This document shows positions 16,340 through 24,219 of a DNA stretch of 64,000 nt, in pieces; positions within the stretch are counted from its first letter, which is position 1, and the number at the start of each line of letters is the position of its first letter. The stretch is from DATDAH01 sp963845425 (GTDB lineage Bacteria; Actinomycetota; Acidimicrobiia; Acidimicrobiales; DATDAH01), in assembly GCA_963845425.1 (NCBI GenBank), contig CAWJSC010000017.1, forward strand, positions 379,234-443,233, given 5' to 3'. Both the position numbers and the translations under genes were made by a program. The notes beneath the pieces were generated by a model, which saw only the letters and a list, made by a program, of their open reading frames with translations, made no database searches and was not told the DNA's origin.

Positions 16340-17812
16340 ATGAGCGACCTGGGTTTCCGTAGTGCCACCGACCTGGTGCAGGCCATGAAGGCCAAGGAGG
16401 TCGGCAGCCGCGAACTGCTCGACCACCTGCTGGCCCGGGTCGACGAGCACAACCCGGAGCTGAACGCAGTCATCACCCTGGACGCCGAGCGGGCCCGGGC
16501 CGCCGCGGACGCGGCCGATGCAGCCACGGTTCGGGGGGACGACGTCGGCCCGCTGCACGGGCTGCCGATGACCGTGAAGGACGCGTTCGAGACCGAGGGC
16601 CTCCTCACCACCTGCGGTGCCCCGGACCTGGCCGACCACGTCCCCACCGTTGATGCCACGGCGGTCGCCCGGCTCAAGGCGGCCGGGGCCATCGTCTTCG
16701 GCAAGACCAACACGCCGACCTACACGGCGGACCTGCAGACGACGAATCCGGTCTTCGGCACCACCAACAACCCCTGGGACCTGACCTGCAGCCCGGGCGG
16801 GTCCTCCGGCGGTTCGGCGGTCGCCCTCGCCGCCGGGCTCACCCCGCTGGAGTTGGGCAGCGACATCGGCGGGTCCATTCGCAACCCGTCCCACCAGTGC
16901 GGCACCGTGGGCCACAAGCCCAGCTTCGGGGTCGTGCCACAGCGGGGCCACATCCCGGGCGCGCCCGGCTCCCTCAAGACGGAGGACGTGAACGTGTGTG
17001 GGCCCATGGCCCGCACGGTCGAGGACCTCGTCCTGGCCTTCGACGTGTTGGCCGGCCCCGACGTCCCCGACGCCGCCGGCTGGCGCCTCGACCTCCCGCC
17101 GGCCCGCACCGCTCAGCTCGGCGAGCTGCGTGTCGGGGCCTGGCTGGAGGAGCCCGCCCTGCCGGTCGCTCCCGACGTCGCCGAGGTGCTCTCGGCCGCG
17201 GCCGACGCCCTCGCAGTGGCAGGTGTCGCCGTCGACCGGGCCGCCCGACCCGCGGTGGACGTGGCCGAGACCATCCACCTCTTTGAGCAGCTGGTGTGGA
17301 CCGTCATGTCCGCCGACGTCGATGCCGACACCTGGGAGCTGTCCAAGGCCGTGGCCGACGCCCCGCCGGCCGACGACGAGCCTCTGCTCTTCCGCGGTGG
17401 GCGGGCCACCGCCCTACGCCACAAGGACTGGATCGCGCTGGATGAGGCCCGCCAGCACCAGCGGATGGCCTGGGCCGAGCTGTTCACGACCGTGGACGTC
17501 CTGCTCTGTCCCGTGTTCCCGGTTGCCGCCTTCCCCCACCAGGTCGACGACGACCCGTTCGGCATCCTCAACCGCACGTTGGCGGTCGGTGACCGCAACG
17601 TGGCCCACGGTGAGCTGACCCACTGGTGCGGCGTGGTCGGCGTCTCCTACCTGCCGTCGACGGTCGTGCCTGTGGGCTTCACCGCCGACGGACGCCCCGT
17701 CGGGATCCAGGTGGTGGCCGACTTCCTGCAGGACCGCACCGCGCTCACCGTGGCCGCCCGGCTCGGCGAGGTGCTCGGGGGGTTCCAGCCGCCACCGGGC
17801 TACGGGGCATGA
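16340..17812 (+). CDS. Amidase-signature family hydrolase
   Basis: A 490-residue amidohydrolase with the Ser-cisSer-Lys triad: Lys80 in PMTVKDAF, Ser155 in SPGGSSGGSA, and nucleophile Ser179 in GSDIGGSIRNP. The glycine/serine-rich signature spans about 145-200. Length and lack of the GatA C-terminal region argue for a stand-alone amidase acting on small amides rather than the tRNA amidotransferase subunit. Start ATG 16340 has AAGGAGAG just upstream. The corA gene begins 7 bp after its stop, so the two form an operon. Confidence 0.88.
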   Translation: MSDLGFRSATDLVQAMKAKEVGSRELLDHLLARVDEHNPELNAVITLDAERARAAADAADAATVRGDDVGPLHGLPMTVKDAFETEGLLTTCGAPDLADHVPTVDATAVARLKAAGAIVFGKTNTPTYTADLQTTNPVFGTTNNPWDLTCSPGGSSGGSAVALAAGLTPLELGSDIGGSIRNPSHQCGTVGHKPSFGVVPQRGHIPGAPGSLKTEDVNVCGPMARTVEDLVLAFDVLAGPDVPDAAGWRLDLPPARTAQLGELRVGAWLEEPALPVAPDVAEVLSAAADALAVAGVAVDRAARPAVDVAETIHLFEQLVWTVMSADVDADTWELSKAVADAPPADDEPLLFRGGRATALRHKDWIALDEARQHQRMAWAELFTTVDVLLCPVFPVAAFPHQVDDDPFGILNRTLAVGDRNVAHGELTHWCGVVGVSYLPSTVVPVGFTADGRPVGIQVVADFLQDRTALTVAARLGEVLGGFQPPPGYGA

Positions 17813-17819
17813 TCCCGGG

Positions 17820-18674
17820 GTGACCGAGGGCCGCTACGTCGTCACCCAGCTCCACGAGCCGACGACCGAGGCGTTCTTCGCCGCCCTCGACTCGGCGGGT
17901 CTCGCCTGGGAGTACGAGGACCTCCTCGAGCGCCACCAGCACCCGGGCATGCGCGCCTCGGACGGCACGATCGCCCTCATCCTGCACACGGTCCGCTTCG
18001 ACGAGGCCGCCGACCGGATCGACGTCGTCCAGGTGGCGATGGTCCTCGGCCCGGAGCACGGCGTCATCGCCCGCTGGCCCGAGGACGGCTTGGACGATGC
18101 CTTCGAGCAGGGCATCCACGCCCGCAAGGACCTCATCCTCGCGCTCATCGAAGCGGTCCACGACCTCGACACCGTGGCCATGGGCGCCATCGAGGAGCGG
18201 GTCGACGACTGCGAGCTGGAGGTGCTTGACGCCGACGGCCAGGGCACGAGTGCGCAGTCGATCTACCACCTCGAGCACGAGCTGCTGAAGGTCCGGCGTT
18301 CGGTGAGCCCGATGGTGGCGGTCATGGACCGCCTGGGACGGAAGGGTGATGACGCCGATCGGCTCCTGCTCGGCGAGTGGCGGGACCGGTATCTGCGCCT
18401 CGTCAGCCAGATGGAGGACATCGACAACCTCCTGACCAGCGTGCTCAGCGTCAACCTGACCCTGGTCAGCGTCCGCCAGAACGAGGACATGCGCAAGATC
18501 GCCGCCTGGGGTGCCATCGGCATCGCTCCCACGGCCATGGCCGGCATCTGGGGCATGAACTTCGAGCACATGCCGGAGCTGGCCTGGACCATCGGCTACC
18601 CGGTTGCCATCGCGTCGATCGTGGCCGTCTGCGTGAGCCTCTACATGTTCTTCCGTCGTTCCGGCTGGCTCTGA
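17820..18674 (+). CDS. corA: CorA-family divalent cation transporter
   Basis: A Mg2+/Co2+ channel subunit that would assemble as a pentamer in the membrane. The 284 residues have an acidic alpha/beta cytoplasmic N-terminal part and a long helix (about 130-225). There are two C-terminal membrane segments joined by the pore-mouth signature GMNFEHMPEL (about residues 248-257). The C-terminus ends with the basic FFRRSGWL. Start GTG 17820 lies 7 bp after the amidase stop. Short for the family (usually 310-370), with a trimmed N-terminal domain. Confidence 0.88.
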   Translation: MTEGRYVVTQLHEPTTEAFFAALDSAGLAWEYEDLLERHQHPGMRASDGTIALILHTVRFDEAADRIDVVQVAMVLGPEHGVIARWPEDGLDDAFEQGIHARKDLILALIEAVHDLDTVAMGAIEERVDDCELEVLDADGQGTSAQSIYHLEHELLKVRRSVSPMVAVMDRLGRKGDDADRLLLGEWRDRYLRLVSQMEDIDNLLTSVLSVNLTLVSVRQNEDMRKIAAWGAIGIAPTAMAGIWGMNFEHMPELAWTIGYPVAIASIVAVCVSLYMFFRRSGWL

Positions 18675-18754
18675 CAAGGCCGAGGGTCGACGTCACCGGG
18701 CGTGGTGACGACGGCGACGTTGGCGCGGGGCGTCGCCTCCGACAGGATCTAGGG

Positions 18755-20317
18755 GTGCCCCGTGTCCTCGTCACCGAGAAGATCGCCGATTCCGGCCTCG
18801 ACCGCCTCCGGGAGGCGGGCCACGACGTCGATCTCCAACTCGACGCGACCCCCGCGACGCTCCCCGACCTGGTTCGGGGCGCGGCGGCTCTGATCATCCG
18901 CTCGGCCACCCAGGTCACCGCCGAGGTCCTGGAGGCCGGCACCGACCTGGTCGTGGTCGGGCGGGCCGGCATCGGTCTCGACAACGTGGACACCGAGGCC
19001 GCCACCCGCCAGGGCGTCATGGTCGTCAACGCCCCCCAGTCCAACGTGCTGTCGGCCGCCGAGCACACCATGGCCCTGCTGCTGGCCCAGGCCCGCAACA
19101 TCCCTGCGGCCCACGCCGCCCTCGTGGACGGTCGGTGGGAACGCTCGCGGTGGGAGGGCGTGGAGCTCTCCGACAAGACCCTCGGCATCATCGGACTCGG
19201 GCGCATCGGCCGTCTCGTCGCCCAGCGGGCGCTGGCCTTCGGCATGCGTCTGATCGGCCATGACCCCTTCGTCACCCCCGACCGGGCCCGGCAGATGAGC
19301 GTCGAGGTGATGGACCTCGACGAGCTCCTGGCCCGGGCCGACTTCTTGACGCTGCACGTGGCCAAGACCCCCGACACCCTGGGGATGATCGGTGTGGAGT
19401 CCCTCAAGAAGGTGAAGCCCGGCATCCGGATCGTCAACGTGGCCCGGGGCGGCATCGTCGACGAGCAGGCCCTCGCCGACGCCGTTCTCGACGGTCGGGT
19501 CGCCGGTGCGGCCATCGACGTGTTCGCCGAGGAGCCGACGACGACCTCACCGTTGTTCGGGGTGCCCGGCGTCGTGGTCACGCCCCACCTGGGCGCCAGC
19601 ACGGCCGAGGCCCAGGACAAGGCCGGCCAGACGATCGCCGAACAGGTGGGCCTGGCCCTGGCCGGCGACTTCGTCCCCTTCGCCGTCAATGTCTCGGCTG
19701 CCGAGGCGTCGGAGACCGTGCGTCCCTTCCTGCCCCTGGCGGAGCGCCTGGGCGGGCTCTTCGCGGCGCTCCTGCCCGAGCTGCCCGACGAGCTGCGGGT
19801 GGAGTACCACGGCCAGCTGGCCGACTACGACACCCGGATCCTCACCCTGTCGGTGCAGAAGGGCTTCTTCGGTCGCCTGACCGACGAGCCTGTCTCGTAT
19901 GTGAACGCGCCGGCGGTGGCCGAGATGAAGGGCCTCACCGTCACTGAGTCCAAGACCAGCACGACCCAGGACTTCGTGAACCTCATCACCCTCCGGGGTG
20001 GGGACCACGCCATGGCGGGGACCCTGACGGGCCTCCAGGCCAAGCCCCGCATCGTGATGGTCGACGACCACGCCGTCGACGTGCCCCCGGCGGCCCACAT
20101 GCTGGTCGTCCGCAACGACGACAGCCCGGGGGTCATCGGCCTGGTGGGCACGGTCCTCGGTGACGCCGGGGTCAACATCGCCGACATGGACGTGGGTCAG
20201 TCGCCCGACGGCGTCGCCGCCCTCATGGTGCTGGCCCTGTCGACCGAGGTCCCCGACCCGGTCCAGGACGAGCTGCGGGGCGACGCCCGCATCCAGGGCG
20301 TTCGCAGCCTGGGTTAG
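18755..20317 (+). CDS. serA: D-3-phosphoglycerate dehydrogenase
   Basis: First step of serine synthesis, oxidising 3-phosphoglycerate with NAD+. The 520 residues follow the long type found in Actinobacteria. They comprise a substrate domain, a NAD domain with GLGRIGRLVAQRALAFGM (about 148-165), an intervening (ASB) domain, and a C-terminal ACT domain starting MLVVRNDDSPGVIGLVG. The ACT domain normally binds serine for feedback inhibition. Start GTG 18755 gives VPRVLVTEKIADSGLDRL, the family start; the frame is open upstream but only over CorA. The partner enzyme SerC is encoded 7 kb upstream on the other strand. Confidence 0.95.
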   Translation: MPRVLVTEKIADSGLDRLREAGHDVDLQLDATPATLPDLVRGAAALIIRSATQVTAEVLEAGTDLVVVGRAGIGLDNVDTEAATRQGVMVVNAPQSNVLSAAEHTMALLLAQARNIPAAHAALVDGRWERSRWEGVELSDKTLGIIGLGRIGRLVAQRALAFGMRLIGHDPFVTPDRARQMSVEVMDLDELLARADFLTLHVAKTPDTLGMIGVESLKKVKPGIRIVNVARGGIVDEQALADAVLDGRVAGAAIDVFAEEPTTTSPLFGVPGVVVTPHLGASTAEAQDKAGQTIAEQVGLALAGDFVPFAVNVSAAEASETVRPFLPLAERLGGLFAALLPELPDELRVEYHGQLADYDTRILTLSVQKGFFGRLTDEPVSYVNAPAVAEMKGLTVTESKTSTTQDFVNLITLRGGDHAMAGTLTGLQAKPRIVMVDDHAVDVPPAAHMLVVRNDDSPGVIGLVGTVLGDAGVNIADMDVGQSPDGVAALMVLALSTEVPDPVQDELRGDARIQGVRSLG

Positions 20318-20429
20318 CGCGGTACCCCTCGTCGCCGCCGGCGCGGCTCGTGCCGCCTACGGCCGCTGTCGGCGGCCGGTTGTGAGCGCCGCCTCGCGCC
20401 GCCTCCGTAGCCTCACGGCGGGCTGAGGG

Positions 20430-20855
20430 TCATCGCAGCGATTGACGAAAGCCGTCGGCGACGGCGGCTTCGGCGGAGGCGTAGCAGCGGTCGGGCACGG
20501 TCTTGTCGAAGAGGACGCCGCCGGGCACGTGGAAGATCTTGCTGCTGGACTTCGCCTTGACCGGATAGCCGTCGGGGCAGCCGCCCCCGGCCGTCGGCTC
20601 CGCCCAGGCGGCCGCCGCCTCGTCGGCCACCGGCGACGGCTCCGCTTCGGGGGCCGGCGGCGTCGGCTCGGCCTCGGTGACCGTCGGCATCTTGGGCATG
20701 GTCGGCATCCGGGGCTCGGGCGCCGCGGCCTTCGGGGCCACCGGCGTGGGGGGTGCGGTGGGCGAGGCGCTCGGCGGGGCGGGGCGGCGCTTGAGCAGGG
20801 CGGCCACGGCGGCGATGACCGCCGCGATCGTCAGGAGCTTCACGAGGCGCTTCAT
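20430..20855 (-). CDS. Membrane-anchored sunset-domain protein
   Basis: Function unknown. It has one N-terminal membrane segment (residues 4-20), then a Pro/Ala-rich linker of about 70 residues. The C-terminal domain runs CPDGYPVKAKSSSKIFHVPG...RCYASAEAAVADGFRQS and matches the small sunset domain seen in many actinobacterial proteins (PVKxNxSSxIYHxPGG...CFxxExxAxxAGYR). Its ATG overlaps the stop of the sulfatase fusion by four bases (ATGA), so it is translationally coupled as the last gene of the SRPBCC-sulfatase operon. Family name given from memory of the motif. Confidence 0.75.
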   Translation of the reverse strand: MKRLVKLLTIAAVIAAVAALLKRRPAPPSASPTAPPTPVAPKAAAPEPRMPTMPKMPTVTEAEPTPPAPEAEPSPVADEAAAAWAEPTAGGGCPDGYPVKAKSSSKIFHVPGGVLFDKTVPDRCYASAEAAVADGFRQSLR

Positions 20856-23449
20856 GGCCGCAACCTACCCAGCCGGGTCAATCGCCGCGTTCGGCGACGA
20901 GGCGGAGCATCTCTCGCGACCATCGGGCCGGCGTTCTGGTTCTGGCCGGTGACCAGGTCGCCGTCGACCACCCAGTGGTTGGCGAAGGGGTCCCGGAACC
21001 GCGTCGCCGACTCGAACCGGGCGCCGGCCTTGCGCAGCTCGGTCTCGGGATGGAACGGCGTGGCGGTGATGCCCAGTTCCTGGACCTGCTTGTCGGTCAC
21101 GCCGCTCACCCGTCGGCCCTCGACGAGGGGCCGGCCGTCGGGGGCCTTGGCCCGGCACAGGCCTAGGGGGCCGTGGCAGACCCCGCCGAGCACGGCACCG
21201 GCGGCCACGGCCTCGGTGACCTTGTCGGCCAGGACCACGGACGGGCCGAAGTCGAACGCCGCGCCCCAGCCGCCGGCCAGGAACACGATGTCGTAGCCGG
21301 CCATTTCCAGGTCGCCGATCGGCAGGGAATCGGTGACCTTGGCCCGGAGCACGGTGTCACCCAGGAAGCGGTCGTCCTCGGGGCAGCGGATGACCGGCTT
21401 GAGCGACATCGGGTCGACCGGGATGACCCCACCCGCCGGACTGGCCACGTCGACCTCGAGGCGGGCGTCCAGGAAGTGGTAGTAGGGCACGGTCATCTCC
21501 GAGGCGAAGACCCCGGTCGGCTGGCCCACGTCGAGGACCCCGTGGTTGGTGGCGACCACGAGGGCCCGGCGGCCCGGCAGGTCGAAGGTCCTGGGGTCGG
21601 GGTCCTCGGGATGCAGACCGAGCCGCTGGACCACGCGGCGCAGGATTCGGGCGGGCCGGGGTGGGGTCACGGGCTCGACGCGGGGGCGGGACCGGCGGGC
21701 GACGTAGGGACGGGGCTGGTTGCGCTCGGGCACGGCCGCGGCCCGCTCGTCCTTCAATCGGCGCCGGAGGTGGGCCAGCACGTCGGCGGCGCCGGGGTCC
21801 TCGACCCGGTTGACCGCTTCGACCGGGTCGGCGTCGAGGTCGTAGAGCTCCCACTGGTCGGGCAGGGGCTCGGTGCGATAGGCGGGGCCGCCGAGTCCCG
21901 TGGCGGCGAGGTGCCGGACCTCGGGCTCGGTCCAGGTGGCCGGGTCGTCGAAGGTGCGAACCAGCTTCCAGCGGTGACCCTCGCCGGCCGAGGTGTCGGC
22001 GTCGGTCACCCGGGTGACCAGGCCCTCGAAGTTCGACCCCACGTGGGCCGGGACCTGGATGCGCAGGGGGGCCGGTGGGTGGGCGGTCCGACCCAGCCGG
22101 CGAGCCACGCCGGAGGCCCCGCTGTCGCCCTCCAGCATGTTGTCCCGGGTCATGAGGTAGACGGCCCGGTCCGGGTCCGCGGCGCCGCCGTCGACCACGG
22201 CCAGGAGGTCGACTCCGGGCAGCGGGTGGACCTCGCTGAACTCGGCCGCCAGCTCGGCGGCCAGCACCGAGGCGTCGAGCCCCGCAACCGAGAGCAGGGT
22301 CGGGACCAGGTCCACGTGTGAGGTCGGGTCCTCGATCCGGGCCGGCGCGGTCGCGGTCGAGCCGACCCGGGCGATGGTGAAGGGCACCCGGGTGGCTTCG
22401 TCGTAGAGGTTGAACCACTTCTGGTGCAGGCCGCCGTGGGCGCCCAGCAGCTCACCGTGGTCGGCCGTGCGCACGAGGACGGCGTCGCCGGTGGTGCCCT
22501 CGGTGACGGCCCGGCGCACCCGGTCGACGGGGCCGTCCACCTCGGCGTGCAGCCGGTAGTAGAGGTCCCGGTAGGCCTGAGCGTTGCGCGAGTAGATGCG
22601 GGCGACGGCGGCGGGCGGGCCGTATCCCGACGGATAGGCCGCCCGGTAGGCGATCTGGGCGGCGGGCTTGGTCGCCAGGTCCTCGTGCTCGGTCGGGGCC
22701 TCAGGTACGCGCGGCGGGTCGAGGGGGGAGGGGCCGTCGCCCAGTGGCTTGCTCCGCACCCACAGGGGGAAGAGGACGATGTCGTGGGGGTTCACGAAGC
22801 TGGCCACGAGGCAGAACGGCCGCTGGGCCTCGACGTCACCGGCTCGGCGCCGGGCGTAGCGGTCCTCCAGCCAGGCGACGACCCGGTCGGCGATGAGCGG
22901 GTCCCGGACCAGGCCGCTGTTGGCCATGGACGGCCCGTGGGGCTCGGGGCCGATCCACCCGGAGAAGCCATACGGACCGAGAGGGTCGGCGTCGAGGTAG
23001 GCCTCGACGGCGCTCGGGTCCACGACGCCCACGTCGGTGTTGGTGGCCAGCGCCTTGCCCGTCGCGGGATCGCTCAGGTCGGCGTGGCTGATGTGCCACT
23101 TGCCGTCGTAGTGGGTGTCGTAGCCCCCGGCCCGCAGCCAGTTGCCCAGTGTGGGCACCTCACCGGCGGGCAGCCAACGCATCCGGGAGTCGTCGGCCAT
23201 CTTGCCGAGGCCGTCGGTCTGGGTCACCCCGTGCAGGTCCGGGTACTGGCCGGTGAACAGGGTCGGGCGGCTGGGCACGCAGGCCAGCGAGCCCGTGTAG
23301 TGGCGGGCGAACGTGACGCCGTGCTCGGTGAACCACCGCTCGCCGGCCAGGGTCGCGCGCCGCCAGGCGGCGACGGCGGGGTCCTCATAGGGCGGGGCGG
23401 CCCGTTCCTCGTCGGTGAGGATGACGACGATGTCGGGGTGGTCGGTCAT
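20852..23449 (-). CDS. Sulfatase fused to a DJ-1/PfpI-type domain
   Basis: An 865-residue two-domain protein without signal peptide. Residues 1 to about 600 are an alkaline-phosphatase-fold sulfatase: the metal-binding LTDEERAAPPYE near the start and the formylglycine motif CVPSR (Cys57) in CVPSRPTLFTGQYPDLHG, later TADHGELLGAHG. From about residue 625 there is a DJ-1/PfpI (ThiJ) domain, PGRRALVVATNHG to NAGPMVARD, with the nucleophile elbow GGVCHGPLGL. Both halves have their catalytic residues, in one uninterrupted frame. Known sulfatases are not usually joined to this domain. It lies between an SRPBCC gene and the sunset gene in one operon. Substrate unknown. Confidence 0.85.
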   Translation of the reverse strand: MTDHPDIVVILTDEERAAPPYEDPAVAAWRRATLAGERWFTEHGVTFARHYTGSLACVPSRPTLFTGQYPDLHGVTQTDGLGKMADDSRMRWLPAGEVPTLGNWLRAGGYDTHYDGKWHISHADLSDPATGKALATNTDVGVVDPSAVEAYLDADPLGPYGFSGWIGPEPHGPSMANSGLVRDPLIADRVVAWLEDRYARRRAGDVEAQRPFCLVASFVNPHDIVLFPLWVRSKPLGDGPSPLDPPRVPEAPTEHEDLATKPAAQIAYRAAYPSGYGPPAAVARIYSRNAQAYRDLYYRLHAEVDGPVDRVRRAVTEGTTGDAVLVRTADHGELLGAHGGLHQKWFNLYDEATRVPFTIARVGSTATAPARIEDPTSHVDLVPTLLSVAGLDASVLAAELAAEFSEVHPLPGVDLLAVVDGGAADPDRAVYLMTRDNMLEGDSGASGVARRLGRTAHPPAPLRIQVPAHVGSNFEGLVTRVTDADTSAGEGHRWKLVRTFDDPATWTEPEVRHLAATGLGGPAYRTEPLPDQWELYDLDADPVEAVNRVEDPGAADVLAHLRRRLKDERAAAVPERNQPRPYVARRSRPRVEPVTPPRPARILRRVVQRLGLHPEDPDPRTFDLPGRRALVVATNHGVLDVGQPTGVFASEMTVPYYHFLDARLEVDVASPAGGVIPVDPMSLKPVIRCPEDDRFLGDTVLRAKVTDSLPIGDLEMAGYDIVFLAGGWGAAFDFGPSVVLADKVTEAVAAGAVLGGVCHGPLGLCRAKAPDGRPLVEGRRVSGVTDKQVQELGITATPFHPETELRKAGARFESATRFRDPFANHWVVDGDLVTGQNQNAGPMVARDAPPRRRTRRLTRLGRLRP

Positions 23450-23459
23450 CGCTGATGCC

Positions 23460-23515
23460 TCTTCGCCTGACGGCTCATCGGCTTGCGGGCCTGTTCGGCC
23501 CGCCGATCGTCTCCG
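23460..23515 (+). repeat. Hairpin element, copy 1 (before the sulfatase fusion)
   Basis: About 55 bp that match 38565-38620 in inverted orientation with seven differences. It holds an inner hairpin GCGGGCC-TGTTC-GGCCCGC whose stem is identical in both copies while the loop differs. On the gene strand the element ends AGGCGAAGA ten bases before the sulfatase ATG. The whole 70-bp gap between the two operon genes is essentially this element. Confidence 0.8.
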
Positions 23516-23519
23516 ACGC

Positions 23520-23969
23520 TCATCGCCGTCCTTCCTGGAGGTGGTGGGCGAGGCCGGCGAGCATGCCGTCGGATGCCTTGGCCAGGCGGCGGGCGAGGAG
23601 CGGGGCGACCAGCCGGCCGGGAGGCTTGCCCCCGGGGTCCACCGTGCTGGTCAGGGTGACGGCGGTACGGTCACCGGTGGGCTGCAGGGTCCAACGGTTG
23701 GTGGCGCCACCGACGACCGGGGGCAGGCCCTCGAGGGCGTAGGCCAGGGCCGCCGGGGGGTCCCATTCGGTCACTCGCTCGACCAGGACGGTGCGTCCCA
23801 CCTGGACCCGGCGCGCGCTCCCGATGCCCTCGGTCTGCTCGGTCAGATAGGCCGAGTGCTCGACGTCGTCGGCCCAGGCGCTGATGCGGTCGAAGGCGGC
23901 CAGGACGGCCCACACCGCCTCCGCCGACGCGACCACCGTGATCGAGCGCTCCACGACGGCGTCTCCCAT
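23520..23969 (-). CDS. SRPBCC-superfamily protein
   Basis: A 149-residue START/Bet v1-like domain protein, which binds a hydrophobic ligand in a helix-grip cavity. The typical opening is MGDAVVERSITVVASAEAVW, with AVLAAFDRISAWADDV after it, and it ends with the long C-terminal helix LARRLAKASDGMLAGLAHHL. No catalytic residues can be assigned. It heads the operon with the sulfatase fusion and the sunset gene, and is divergent from the leuA promoter region. Confidence 0.8.
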   Translation of the reverse strand: MGDAVVERSITVVASAEAVWAVLAAFDRISAWADDVEHSAYLTEQTEGIGSARRVQVGRTVLVERVTEWDPPAALAYALEGLPPVVGGATNRWTLQPTGDRTAVTLTSTVDPGGKPPGRLVAPLLARRLAKASDGMLAGLAHHLQEGRR

Positions 23970-24016
23970 GCGTCCTTTCTAGCATTATGGCACTCCGGGT
24001 GTCAGTAGATCGGGGG

Positions 24017-24045
24017 TTGACGTTTCGGGCCGAGAGGGCGACACT
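24017..24045 (+). promoter_or_regulatory. Predicted leuA promoter
   Basis: TTGACG (24017-24022) and GACACT (24040-24045) are 17 bp apart. The transcript would start 7-8 bases later, at the ATG (24053) of the leader peptide. The hexamers and spacing match those before leuB (TTGACG, GAGACT, 17 bp). The -35 box lies within a piece also present after ilvC (CAGTAGATCGG ... CGTTTCGGGCCG). Confidence 0.6.
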
Positions 24046-24052
24046 GCCCGGG

Positions 24053-24094
24053 ATGCGTTTCGACCGTCGCGCCCTGGACCTCCTTCTTACGTAA
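24053..24094 (+). CDS. leuA leader peptide (attenuator)
   Basis: A 13-codon ORF reads MRFDRRALDLLLT and ends at TAA 24092. Four of the last six residues are leucine (CTG GAC CTC CTT CTT). CTT is otherwise a rare codon in this GC-rich DNA, so ribosome stalling under leucine shortage would be sensitive. The stop is followed at once by a pause hairpin and then a strong terminator. The ATG coincides with the predicted transcription start, so translation would be leaderless. Confidence 0.88.
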   Translation: MRFDRRALDLLLT

Positions 24095-24096
24095 GG

Positions 24097-24164
24097 CGAG
24101 CGCCCCCATATCGGTGCTCGTCTCACCTCCTGAACCCGGAAGGGTCAGGGGGTTTTTCGTTTTC
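24097..24164 (+). terminator. leuA attenuator: pause hairpin plus intrinsic terminator
   Basis: The pause hairpin pairs CGAGCGCC (24097-24104) with GGTGCTCG (24113-24120), eight pairs including one G-U. The terminator pairs CCTCCTGA-CCC (24126-24137, one A bulged) with GGGTCAGGGGG (24142-24152) around loop GGAA. It is followed directly by TTTTTCGTTTT. This is the clearest intrinsic terminator in the window. leuA begins 56 bases after it. Confidence 0.9.
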
Positions 24165-24219
24165 GAGCCCGGAGCGCACGGTCGAGACCGTCACCCCCGA
24201 ACCCCAGAAAGGCAAGCCC

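Noticed and set aside
24050..24165. T-box riboswitch before leuA
   Set aside because: No T-box sequence or specifier stem is seen, while a leucine-codon leader ORF explains the terminator fully.
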